Shown here piece after piece: positions 52,416 to 60,538 of a DNA stretch of 64,000 bases; the stretch's first letter is position 1, and every line of letters starts with the position of its first letter. Below the pieces are notes generated by a model. The model did not search any database, was not told where the DNA came from, and was given only the letters and a program-made list of their open reading frames with translations. A program made the position numbers and the translations under genes. Source of the stretch: VXRD01 sp965242535 (GTDB lineage Bacteria; Latescibacterota; UBA2968); assembly GCA_965242535.1 (NCBI GenBank), contig OZ251458.1, forward strand, positions 3,844,001 to 3,908,000, read 5' to 3'.

Positions 52416-54455
52416 GTGATTGTAACTTCCCGCTTTTCCGCAAAAGCACTGCGCGACTTTCTGGCGTCCCACAGCGCGCTTCTCGCGACTGCAATTTTTT
52501 TCATCGTCGGCATCGCCGTTTTTGACAACTACGGCGTTTCTCATGACGATCCTACACAACGCAATGTGGCGATCATGACCGCCAATTACGTGTTTGGCAA
52601 CGATGAAGAACTGCTCGCGCACAAAGATAAAATCTACGGCATGGCCTTCGAGTTGCCGTTGCTCTTTGTCGAGCGCGCCCTGGGCCTGACGGACACCCGC
52701 GATATCTATTTGACCCGCCATCTCCTCACGCACGGCTTCTTCCTCATGGGCGGTTTTTTCTGCGCCCTGCTGGTCTATCGGATGTACGGCAACCGGTGGC
52801 TGGCGCTGTGTGCCTTATTGCTGTTCCTCCTCCACCCTCGGATCTATGCCCACTCGTTCTTCAATACCAAGGACATTCCGTTTCTCAGCATGTTCATCAT
52901 CGCGTTGTTTCTCATTCATCGCGCCTTTGAGAAAGGCGATCTGTGGGGCTTTCTCTTGTGCGGCGTGGGCGTCGCGCTTTCGACCAACATCCGCATTTTG
53001 GGCGTGATGCTCTTCCCCGCGGTTTTGATCATGTGCGCGCTGGACTTTTGGCGCGCTTCCGATGGTGCGGCGCGGGTGCGTATCCTCCGCAACAGCGCGG
53101 CATTTGTCTCGGTCGGCATGATCACACTGTACGCCACTTGGCCCTTTCTCTGGCGCGACCCCATTGGGAATATGATCGTGGCGTTTACGGAACTGGCCGC
53201 CTATCCATACCTGATCTTCCCTCAGATATTTCGAGGCGAATGGTTCTCGAGTGACGCGCTCCCGGCCGATTACCTGCCCCACTGGATTGGAATAACCACC
53301 CCGCCGGTCGCGCTCCTGCTCATCGTCATCGGGATCATTTTCACGCTCTCTCGGGGCATCGCCCATCCCGGCGACATCCTGGGCAACACGCCGTTGCGGT
53401 TCGGCTTTTTGGTTCTGGGTTGCTTCGCCCTGCCCATGCTCGCCGCCATTTTGCTCGGCTCTAATCTCTACAATGGCTGGCGGCATTTCTTTTTCTGCAA
53501 TGCGTCATTCTCGGTTTTGGGCGCGTATGGTCTTTATGAAGTCGCATCCGCTGTCGAGCGAAAGTCCCTACGAGTTGATATATATATATATATATATATC
53601 TTGGTAGCCATCGGCTTCGCCGTGACGCTCGTCGAGATGGTTCGCATCCATCCGCATCAACTAGACTACTTCAACGTGCTGGTCCATAGAAACAAACCGG
53701 GATATCTCCGTCAACAATACTCCAGGTCGCTAAGTGATGCAAGTGCAACTTGGGTATCTTTGAAGTACGTGCTTGAACAATATCCCGATACAACCCTATA
53801 TGTGTCCAATAGGCCAACGAAAAATGCCCTAAGCATGCTTCCCGAAGCGGACCGGCGAAGGGTATTTTGGGGACATGGTCTGAACGGCATCAATGTCCAC
53901 ATTTACAGAACAAAAAGGACATTGGAGAAAGTGAATGCCAAATGGCGAGGCAACCGAAAGTTTTTCTTTTCTTCGGTCATCGCCAGGCGCGAGGTTTTCG
54001 GTATGACGCTTTACCAGGTGGAAAAATTGGACATCAGACCCGGCACGGACCCACTGGCGTTCTACCGCGAAGTGTATCGCTCGGCCGTGGCCGGCGAAGC
54101 ACTCGCCAACTCGACTTTCGACATCTATCTCGACGAGGGCCATCTCATCTACATCAAGACACCGTGCGGGCCGAACGATGTGAATGCGACCTTCATGCTA
54201 CACGTTCACCCCAAAGATAAGGCCGATCTCCCGGCGCATCGCAAGCCATTCCACTTTGACAACTTAGACTTCCAATTCAGTGGACCATACGGCATGAGAT
54301 TTGACGACAAATGCCTGGTGCGGATTCCGTTACCCGACTACGCCATCGACCACATCCGGACAGGGCAGTACTTCTACCAACACTCCGACACCTGGGACTA
54401 CGTCCACCCCTGGGAGGCGACATTCCGAATTCCAGATGCAAGACTTGAGGAATAG
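52416..54455 (+). CDS. GT39-like polytopic glycosyltransferase with an in-gene (AT)11 repeat
   Basis: 679 residues from the GTG at 52416, chosen for the CGGAG site 8 bp upstream (another GTG at 52380 has none). About ten membrane segments in the first 410 residues, with an early periplasmic loop DNYGVSHDDPTQRN whose paired Asp resembles the PMT/ArnT catalytic loop, and HPRIYAHSFFNTKDIPF. A large soluble C-terminal part follows. At 53578-53599 the gene contains 11 AT dinucleotides coding DIYIYIYI inside a membrane helix; loss or gain of a unit would shift the frame. Substrate and acceptor unknown. Confidence 0.75.
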   Translation: MIVTSRFSAKALRDFLASHSALLATAIFFIVGIAVFDNYGVSHDDPTQRNVAIMTANYVFGNDEELLAHKDKIYGMAFELPLLFVERALGLTDTRDIYLTRHLLTHGFFLMGGFFCALLVYRMYGNRWLALCALLLFLLHPRIYAHSFFNTKDIPFLSMFIIALFLIHRAFEKGDLWGFLLCGVGVALSTNIRILGVMLFPAVLIMCALDFWRASDGAARVRILRNSAAFVSVGMITLYATWPFLWRDPIGNMIVAFTELAAYPYLIFPQIFRGEWFSSDALPADYLPHWIGITTPPVALLLIVIGIIFTLSRGIAHPGDILGNTPLRFGFLVLGCFALPMLAAILLGSNLYNGWRHFFFCNASFSVLGAYGLYEVASAVERKSLRVDIYIYIYILVAIGFAVTLVEMVRIHPHQLDYFNVLVHRNKPGYLRQQYSRSLSDASATWVSLKYVLEQYPDTTLYVSNRPTKNALSMLPEADRRRVFWGHGLNGINVHIYRTKRTLEKVNAKWRGNRKFFFSSVIARREVFGMTLYQVEKLDIRPGTDPLAFYREVYRSAVAGEALANSTFDIYLDEGHLIYIKTPCGPNDVNATFMLHVHPKDKADLPAHRKPFHFDNLDFQFSGPYGMRFDDKCLVRIPLPDYAIDHIRTGQYFYQHSDTWDYVHPWEATFRIPDARLEE

Positions 54456-54576
54456 GGCTATGACAAACAGCACCGTGCTCGCGCTATCGGCGGGATCGGA
54501 CGCGCTGACCGTTCAGGCGTAAAAATGAATACCCAATCGCCCGTAAAGCGATAGGCGCATAGAACGCGCGACAATG

Positions 54577-54611
54577 CAAAAGCCCGAGGACGCAATGACT
54601 CCGGGCTTTTC
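54577..54611. terminator. Rho-independent terminator between convergent genes
   Basis: AAAAGCCCGAG and CTCCGGGCTTTT form a stem with one bulged base around a 10 nt loop, T-rich on both strands. The 190 bp gap also contains a 20-codon frame at 54462 with no supporting evidence. Confidence 0.75.
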
Positions 54612-54645
54612 TGCAACTGAGATCATTTTTTTATGCGGATGTTCG

Positions 54646-55863
54646 TCACAACGCGACTTTGGCCCGTTGTTGTTCTTCTTCGGGTGATTTCAAAACCGGA
54701 TAGGCGGCGACAGGGGCAAATTCGGGCGCGTCAATGGGTGGGATTTTGGCTTGTGCCCTTTCGATGGCCGGGCCGAGGCGTTCGGCTTTTTCGGCGGCGT
54801 GGATTTCGTGTCGCGCTTTGAAATCCGGCAAGACGTTTTGGGCGAAGCATTCGAGGGATTCGCAGATGTGATCGTGTTTGTTGTCGCCGGCTTGTTGGAG
54901 AAAGACGACTTGATCGACCCCGATTTTTTCCATCGTTTCGAGATGGGCGCGAATCTCGTCTGGCGTGCCGATGCAACGCGCGCTTTCTTTGGGTTCGGAT
55001 TTGTTTTGCTGAAAATCCGCCCACAAGTCAAACGCGCCCGGCACATGGGTGCCGTGCTTGTAATAATGGGACAGGGCATAGCTGAAAAATTGAAAGTTCT
55101 CCAGCCCGCGTGCGCGTGCGATGTCCCCATTTTCGTGGCACATAAACCCGGCGACCATCGCAATGGTGGGGTTGACCGCTCGGCCGAGGGGTTCGCATGC
55201 GGTCTCAAATGCGGTGTAGTATTCCTCGACCCAGTACTCGGCTTCCTCGGGTTCGATAAAGGCAAAGGTGAGCGCGCCGATGCCGTATTTGCCGGCCCAG
55301 CGAATGCTCTCGCGGGTGGAACAGGCGACCCACAGGGGCGGGTGGGGCTTTTGCAGGGGCTTGGGCACGATGTTGCGTTCGGGCATGTCAAAAAACGCGC
55401 CCCGATACCCCGGGTACGGTTCTGACGCGAACATTTTGGCGGTCTCGCGCACGGTCTCTGCCCACATCGCTTTTTTTTGCGCGGGCGGCACGTTGAATCC
55501 CTCGAGTTCCACGCGCGAAGCCGATTCGCCCGTGCCCCATTCCACGCGGCCGTCGCTGATCAAATCCAGGGTTGCAATGCGTTCGGCCACGCGGGCGGGG
55601 TGGTTGTAATTGGGGGGCATGAGCACGATGCCGTGGCCCAAGCGGATATTTTTCGACCGTTGGCTGCACGCCGCGAGAAACACCTCGGGCGCCGAGGAGT
55701 GGGAGTATTCTTCCAAGAAGTGGTGCTCGACTTCCCAAACGTATTCAATGCCAAGGCTATCGGCGAGTTCGACTTGATCGAGCGCGTCCTTAAAAAGCCG
55801 GTGTTCGTCGCCATCTGCCCAAGGGCGGGGGATTTGGTGTTCGTAAAAAATGCCAAATTGCAT
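54646..55863 (-). CDS. LLM-class flavin-dependent oxidoreductase
   Basis: 405 residues from the ATG at 55863 (CAGGAG in front). Bacterial luciferase-like barrel: MQFGIFYEHQIPRPW start, LADSLGIEYVWEVEHHFLEEYSHS, IRLGHGIVLMPPNYNHPARVAERIATLDLISDGRVEWGTGES (split here only by its length), and GTPDEIRAHLE. Uses FMN or F420 to oxidise small molecules; the type with VEHHF and LMPPNYNHP is usually FMN-dependent monooxygenase-like. A C-terminal tail of about 60 residues is extra. Divergent from the amidohydrolase gene by 45 bp, suggesting a shared control region. Confidence 0.88.
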   Translation of the reverse strand: MQFGIFYEHQIPRPWADGDEHRLFKDALDQVELADSLGIEYVWEVEHHFLEEYSHSSAPEVFLAACSQRSKNIRLGHGIVLMPPNYNHPARVAERIATLDLISDGRVEWGTGESASRVELEGFNVPPAQKKAMWAETVRETAKMFASEPYPGYRGAFFDMPERNIVPKPLQKPHPPLWVACSTRESIRWAGKYGIGALTFAFIEPEEAEYWVEEYYTAFETACEPLGRAVNPTIAMVAGFMCHENGDIARARGLENFQFFSYALSHYYKHGTHVPGAFDLWADFQQNKSEPKESARCIGTPDEIRAHLETMEKIGVDQVVFLQQAGDNKHDHICESLECFAQNVLPDFKARHEIHAAEKAERLGPAIERAQAKIPPIDAPEFAPVAAYPVLKSPEEEQQRAKVAL

Positions 55864-55908
55864 GCTGGATCTCCTGTTCAATTTCACAATGCGAAACGAT
55901 TCGCCGCG

Positions 55909-57141
55909 ATGCCAAAAATAATCAAATCCAAATTGCTGATCGTCCACCCCGATGACGCACCCATTCCACAGGGGATGGTCTTGGTGGACAAAGGACGCGT
56001 CGTGGCTGTGGGCGCGGACATCGCCGTGCCGGCAGGCGCCGAGGTGGTGGATTGTTCTGCCTATACCGCGATGCCCGCGCTGATCGATTCCCATGTGCAT
56101 ATCACGATCAACAACCGGTTCGGCGTGCCCTTGAGCGCGCATTTCGACCTCGACGCGACAACGGCTGTGTTGCGCGGCGCGATGAATTTGCGGAGCGATC
56201 TGGCCTCGGGCGTGACGACCATGCGGACTTTGGGGGATCGCCCGGGCGTGGAAAAGGCGTTTCAAGGGGCCATCGATCGGGGCGAAGCCGTGGGGCCGAG
56301 GTTGCAGGTGTGCGTCCGGGCATTGCGGCCGAGCCACGGAACCGCGCCTTTTTTGAGTTTTCCCGCAGATGGCGAGGAAGAATTGACATTGAAAATCCGG
56401 GAAAATTTTGCCCGAGGCGCGGATTGGACGAAGTTGTTCATCACCAATGTGCGACGAGGCGATGCGTACGAAGATTATATTCGGGGCGACCTGACGGATG
56501 TACCCGCGTATTCCAAACGGGAAATCGAGGCGGCCATCGCCGCGTCGCACGGCTTGGGCATCCCCGTGGCCGCGCATGCGATAGGCGGCCCCGCGATGCG
56601 ATGGGCCATAGAAGCGGGGATCGATAGCATCGAGCACGCCAATTTGCTGACCGAAGAAGATGTCGCGCTGTTCGCAAAATCGGGCGCGTACTTGAGCGAT
56701 CCAAATTTGCAACTGTTTTTTGACGATGAAGTCGGGTTTGGGTCATTTCCGACCTGGGCGTGGGATTGGTGGCGCGAGCGGGTCGAACGCGCGCGCGAAT
56801 CGACGGCAGAGCATTTGCCCGAAGCGGTTCGCGCAGGCGTCAAGCTGTGTTTGGGCACCGATAGCACGCATGCAACGCTCTGGCGCGAAGCAAAAGCACT
56901 CGTCGGCTTGGGCGTGCCCGAGGTCGACGCGCTCAAGGCCGTGACGACGAATACCGCCGAGATGTTGGGCATGGCAGACCGCGTTGGACACCTGCGGCCG
57001 GGAATGATCGCAGACGCGATCGCGCTATCGGGCAATCCGCTCGAAGATATCGCGCAGTTGCGCCACGTGAAAATGGTGATGAAAGCGGGCGAAGTCGCAA
57101 CGGATGTTTTGATCGGCGCAAGCGATGTTTTTAGCGATTGA
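55909..57141 (+). CDS. Amidohydrolase-superfamily enzyme (imidazolonepropionase/prolidase-like)
   Basis: 410 residues from the ATG at 55909; the frame is open upstream through the divergent gene, but the first family-like residues are KIIKSKLLIVHPDDAPI. Metal site: H-x-H in DSHVHI, a Lys in DWTKLF (possible carboxylated Lys), His in VAAHAIGGPA, His in IEHANLL, and Asp in LCLGTDSTH. It is the type with an N-terminal and C-terminal composite beta-sandwich (RPGMIADAIAL near the end). Hydrolyses C-N bonds of cyclic or peptide substrates; the substrate is open. Confidence 0.85.
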   Translation: MPKIIKSKLLIVHPDDAPIPQGMVLVDKGRVVAVGADIAVPAGAEVVDCSAYTAMPALIDSHVHITINNRFGVPLSAHFDLDATTAVLRGAMNLRSDLASGVTTMRTLGDRPGVEKAFQGAIDRGEAVGPRLQVCVRALRPSHGTAPFLSFPADGEEELTLKIRENFARGADWTKLFITNVRRGDAYEDYIRGDLTDVPAYSKREIEAAIAASHGLGIPVAAHAIGGPAMRWAIEAGIDSIEHANLLTEEDVALFAKSGAYLSDPNLQLFFDDEVGFGSFPTWAWDWWRERVERARESTAEHLPEAVRAGVKLCLGTDSTHATLWREAKALVGLGVPEVDALKAVTTNTAEMLGMADRVGHLRPGMIADAIALSGNPLEDIAQLRHVKMVMKAGEVATDVLIGASDVFSD

Positions 57142-57255
57142 CCGCCGGGGGATCGCGATCGCGTGCTCAATGGCCGGGGCGCGTGGCTTTATCGGTCACG
57201 CGCTGGCCGTCCCGATGACGTGGACGGTTGGGGAAAATTTTACGCCCCAACGTGA

Positions 57256-57827
57256 ATATTATGTAAATTAAATAATTATGGATTTCATTTTTTTTGAACG
57301 TGACGGACGTGATGCCGTACATCAATTAAACCATCGCAACAAGTGCCATCCCAAAACACTATCGACGAAAGTCATCGCGCACAGCGCGCAAGTCCGTCTC
57401 GCAACCCACATCCCTTTTGCAACCCACTTTGCAGGCCAACGCATGTCGTGCGATTACAAAAGCGATTTGCGCTGTGCCTAGCCCCTCGGCGCATGAGAGC
57501 GGCATTTTTTGCCTACTTTTTTTTGCTGTTGAAAAAAAGTAGGTCGCCGAAGGCATCAAAGGCAACCCACGATGCTTTAGGACCAAAGTTGTTAGAAGCC
57601 ATCTAAAAATTATTGGGACCTACCCCCCTGGCCCCCCTTCCTGCGAGGAAGGGGGGAATCAAGGCATCCTATTTTTTCGATAGGTAGGGTTTTGACCTGC
57701 GAAAAGCGAATGCTTTTGTGGCTCTCTCAATGGCGGTCCGAGTTTTTAGATGGCTTCTTAGAAAAGCGAGCAATGTCGGTGCTGATTTGTGCGGATCAAA
57801 ATTGAGGATAACTTAATTTACAGAGTA
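57256..57827 (-). repeat. IE400 copy 9, inverted, with nested IE164
   Basis: Left edge TATTATGTAAATTAAATAAT (right-end terminal repeat of the family), right edge ACTTAATTTACAGAGTA at 57827. The central hairpin is at about 57515-57542. Without the nested IE164 it is about 406 bp. The 115 bp before it (57142-57255) hold no gene. Its end is 9 bp past the stop of the sugar isomerase gene. Confidence 0.85.
57595..57758 (+). mobile_element. IE164 copy d, nested in IE400
   Basis: Exactly 164 bp, GAAGCC...GGCTTCT, flanked by TA (GTTGTTA|GAAGCC and GGCTTCT|TAGAAAAGC); the uninterrupted IE400 reads GTTGTTAGAAAAGC. Confidence 0.88.
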
Positions 57828-57835
57828 GTGAATCG

Positions 57836-58660
57836 TCAGTTCTCCAGTCCCTCGAGGATGCCCTTGAGATAGCCGATGCTGCGGGCGGCGATGGTTTGCG
57901 GATCCGGTTTGAAGTTGAAAACCTCGACGGAGATGTATCCGTCGTAGTGGCGATCTTTGAGGGCGCGGAGGATGGCGGCAAATTGCAAATCGCCAAATCC
58001 CGGGCCGCGCAAATTGGGATCGTTGACGTGGACGTGGCGCATGGCCTTGCCCGCCTGGGCGATCACATCCACATGGGGCTTGTTCTCTGCGGCGGCGGCT
58101 TTGGTATCCACCATCGTCTGGAAATTGGGATGGCCCACGTCTGCGACCATCTGGAGGGCTTCGGAAATGGAGTTTAAGATATTGGTCTCTTTGCCGGTCA
58201 GGGCTTCGATGCAATAGGTGACGTCGTTGGCCTCCATCTCGCGGGTGCAGTTGGAAAATACGTCGACGGCGCATTGCCAGCACGCGGCGCGATCCCAGCC
58301 TTTTTGGATGTTGCGCTGTGCCGGGGATCCATGGATCATAATCCCGCCGCCCAAGTCCCCGCAAAAATGGATCAACGCCTTGATGTACGCCTCTGTTTTA
58401 TCGCGGACGGTTTGATCCGGATGCGTGAGGTACAGCCCAGGCGGACTGGCGAGCAGCCAGTGCAGGCCGACGATTTCGATGCCTGCGCGTTCGGCGGCTT
58501 TGCGAATGTCCCCGCGCTGTTTGGTCGAGATGTCCGTCACACTCGGCGCCAGTGTAAAGGGCGCGATTTCCACGCCATCACAGCCGATTTCCGCGGCGTA
58601 GTCAAAGACCCGCTCGATTTTCCAGTCTTCAAAAAATTCATTGCACACGGCGAGTTTCAC
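57836..58660 (-). CDS. Xylose-isomerase-like TIM-barrel protein (second paralogue)
   Basis: 274 residues. MKLAVCNEFFEDW start, GCDGVEIAPF, GLHWLLASP, GGGIMIHGSPAQRN, the metal Glu in YCIEALTGKETN, the Asp/His in TMVDTKAAAAE and MRHVHVNDPN, and DGYISVEVFNFKPDP near the end. Same family as the gene at 11912, about 25% alike by eye. Likely isomerase or epimerase of a sugar or cyclitol. Its 3' end is immediately followed by IE400 copy 9. The upstream ABC gene is divergent. Confidence 0.8.
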   Translation of the reverse strand: MKLAVCNEFFEDWKIERVFDYAAEIGCDGVEIAPFTLAPSVTDISTKQRGDIRKAAERAGIEIVGLHWLLASPPGLYLTHPDQTVRDKTEAYIKALIHFCGDLGGGIMIHGSPAQRNIQKGWDRAACWQCAVDVFSNCTREMEANDVTYCIEALTGKETNILNSISEALQMVADVGHPNFQTMVDTKAAAAENKPHVDVIAQAGKAMRHVHVNDPNLRGPGFGDLQFAAILRALKDRHYDGYISVEVFNFKPDPQTIAARSIGYLKGILEGLEN

Positions 58661-58745
58661 GATGTCGTCCTTTCTGTTGATTGTGCGGGTTGAAGGGAGA
58701 CAGAATATAGGGGAAGCCGGAAAACGCGCAAAATTTTATTTGGGC

Positions 58746-58774
58746 TTGACATGCCCACGGGATTTCGCTAAAAT
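58746..58774 (+). promoter_or_regulatory. Consensus-like sigma-70 promoter for the LolD-type ATPase
   Basis: TTGACA (58746-58751), 17 bp spacer, TAAAAT (58769-58774), 39 bp before the ATG. No operator-like repeat is evident. Confidence 0.75.
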
Positions 58775-58813
58775 GGGCTTTCGACAACGGATTTATTGCA
58801 AAAGGAGAACGCA

Positions 58814-59587
58814 ATGGCGCGAGAACGACGAGACGGCAATGGCAACGAGGATTATATCATCAACGTGCAAGGCGTGTGGAAAACCTATCGGATGGGCGAT
58901 CAGGAAGTGCATGCCCTGCGCGGCGTGAACCTCAATGTGATTCGCGGGGAGTACTTGTCCATCATGGGGCCTTCGGGATCGGGCAAAACCACGATGTTCA
59001 ACATGGTCGGCGCGTTGGACACGCCCACCAAGGGCACCGTGCTCGTCAACGGCGCGAACATGGGCGACATGAGCCAAGGGCAAATCGCGTATTTGCGCTG
59101 CCACAGCGTGGGATACATTTTTCAATCGTTCAACCTGATTCCCGTCATGACCGCGCTCGAAAACGTGTCTTTGCCGATGGTGTTTTCGGGCATGCCGCGC
59201 AAGGAATACGAGGAAAAAGCCGCGCACAAATTGTCGCTGGTGGGCCTCGCGGACCGCTTGCATCACAAACCCTACGAGTTGTCGGGCGGGCAGCAACAGC
59301 GCGTGGCTATCGCCCGTGCCATGGCGAATGACCCGGATCTGATTTTGGCGGACGAGCCAACCGGAAACTTGGACTTGAAAACCGGGCAGGAAATCATCGA
59401 ATTGTTGCTCAAGATGCAGGGCGAAAGCGGGGTTACGATCGTGACCAACACGCACGATCACAAAATGCTCGGCGTGTCCGATCGCGTGGTCGATTTGCGC
59501 GATGGGCAAGTCGAGCAAATCAGACGCCGCGACGAGATCGAGATCCAAGAAGGGCGCATCGAAGGCTTCGATCCCACGGCTGAATGA
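58814..59587 (+). CDS. ABC transporter ATPase, LolD/MacB type
   Basis: 257 residues from the ATG at 58814 (AAAGGAG in front). Walker A GPSGSGKTT, Q loop FQSFNLIPVMTALENV, signature LSGGQQQRVAIARA, Walker B DLILADEP with TGNLD, and the switch His in NTHDHKM. The FNLIP and LSLVGLADRLHHKP features place it with LolD/MacB ATPases that drive FtsX-fold permeases. No permease is adjacent: it has its own promoter and terminator. The two LolC/E permeases at 8.5-11 kb are the only candidates within the window. Confidence 0.9.
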   Translation: MARERRDGNGNEDYIINVQGVWKTYRMGDQEVHALRGVNLNVIRGEYLSIMGPSGSGKTTMFNMVGALDTPTKGTVLVNGANMGDMSQGQIAYLRCHSVGYIFQSFNLIPVMTALENVSLPMVFSGMPRKEYEEKAAHKLSLVGLADRLHHKPYELSGGQQQRVAIARAMANDPDLILADEPTGNLDLKTGQEIIELLLKMQGESGVTIVTNTHDHKMLGVSDRVVDLRDGQVEQIRRRDEIEIQEGRIEGFDPTAE

Positions 59588-59614
59588 ACGGGCCAACCGC
59601 GCAATGGACAAACG

Positions 59615-59656
59615 AAAAGCCCTGCCGATCATGGAATCGGCAGGGCTTTTATTTTT

Positions 59657-59657
<1 letters not shown>
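59615..59657 (+). terminator. Rho-independent terminator of the ABC ATPase gene
   Basis: A 15 bp perfect stem AAAAGCCCTGCCGAT / ATCGGCAGGGCTTTT with a CATGGA loop and ATTTTTT tail. On the minus strand the same hairpin lies directly after tRNA-Phe and can end that transcript. Confidence 0.9.
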
Positions 59658-59732
<75 letters not shown>

Positions 59733-59755
59733 GCCATTATTTTTTTGTGGCGACA

Positions 59756-59784
59756 AATGTAACAAAAGGGTTGGTAGATGTCAA
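59756..59784 (-). promoter_or_regulatory. Promoter of tRNA-Phe
   Basis: Minus strand TTGACA (59779-59784), 17 bp spacer, TACATT (59756-59761). Confidence 0.75.
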
Positions 59785-59882
59785 GGAAAAGGCGGGAGAC
59801 GGGAGACGGGAGACGGGAGAGGCGAGAGGCGAGAGGCGTCAAACGCTCAAATTATTCGCGTTTTCATACTTTTTTTTATTTA
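59785..59882. repeat. REP-A tail (heptamer run)
   Basis: GACGGGA repeated three times, then GAGGCGA three times (59793-59836), as found beside REP-A hairpins, but no hairpin here. Nothing else seen. Confidence 0.55.
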
Positions 59883-60046
59883 GAAGCCATCTAAAAATTA
59901 TCGGGACCTACCCCCCTGGCCCCCCTTCCTGCGAGGAAGGGGGGAATCAAGGCATCCTATTTTCGCGGTCTGTACGGTTTTGACCTGCGAAAAGTGAATG
60001 CTTTTGCGACTCTCTCAATGGCGGCCCGAGTTTTTAGATGGCTTCT
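59883..60046 (+). mobile_element. IE164 copy e
   Basis: Exactly 164 bp, flanked by TA on both sides (TTTA|GAAGCC, GGCTTCT|TAGAAAAAA). The right flank is the hairpin arm of an IE400 copy whose left part is missing. Confidence 0.88.
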
Positions 60047-60370
60047 TAGAAAAAAAGTAGGCGAGCGGGGTACAACTGCTCCAGCAGTTCAAAAATGCCG
60101 CTCTCATGCGCCGAGGGGCTAGCACAGCGCGAGTGGGGTACAACTGCTCCAGTAGTTCAATCGCTTTTGTAATCGCACGACATGCGCCAGCCTGCGAGGT
60201 GGATTGCAAAATGGATGTCGGTTGCGAGACGGACTTGCGCGCTGTGCCCGATGGCTTTCGTTGATGGGCTTTTGCGATGGCATGTTGGGCGATGGCTTAA
60301 TTGATGTACGGCATCGCGTCTGTCACGCGCTTAAAAAATTGATATTCCGAATTGTTTAATTTATAGAGTA
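60047..60370 (+). repeat. IE400 copy 10, right part, with two REP-B insertions
   Basis: Begins AGAAAAAAAGTAGGC (right hairpin arm) and ends TTTATAGAGTA. REP-B units lie at 60062-60091 and 60131-60160 (GAGYGGGGTACAACTGCTCC and inverse). Together with the flanking IE164 elements this makes a 650 bp stretch of mobile DNA between tRNA-Phe and the aminotransferase. Confidence 0.8.
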
Positions 60371-60374
60371 TTCA

Positions 60375-60538
60375 GAAGCCATCTAAAAATTATTGGGACC
60401 TACCCCCCTGGCCCCCCTTCCTGCGAGGAAGGGGGGAATCAAGGCGTCCTATTTTCGCGCTATGTATGGTTTTGACCTGCGAAAAGCGAATGCTTTTGCG
60501 ACGATCTCACTGGCGGTCCGAGTTTTTAGATGGCTTCT
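60375..60538 (+). mobile_element. IE164 copy f at the stop codon of the aminotransferase gene
   Basis: Exactly 164 bp, flanked by CA on both sides (ATTCA|GAAGCC, GGCTTCT|CAGGATT). Its last base (60538) is the complement of the final A of the TGA stop of the adjacent minus-strand gene, so insertion is exactly at the gene end. Confidence 0.88.

Noticed and set aside
54462..54524. 20-codon frame MTNSTVLALSAGSDALTVQA
   Set aside because: No ribosome site, no homology known and too short to support.
55864..56712. Long minus-strand extension upstream of the LLM oxidoreductase
   Set aside because: It is the antisense of the amidohydrolase gene; the true start at 55863 has a ribosome site and the family N-terminus.
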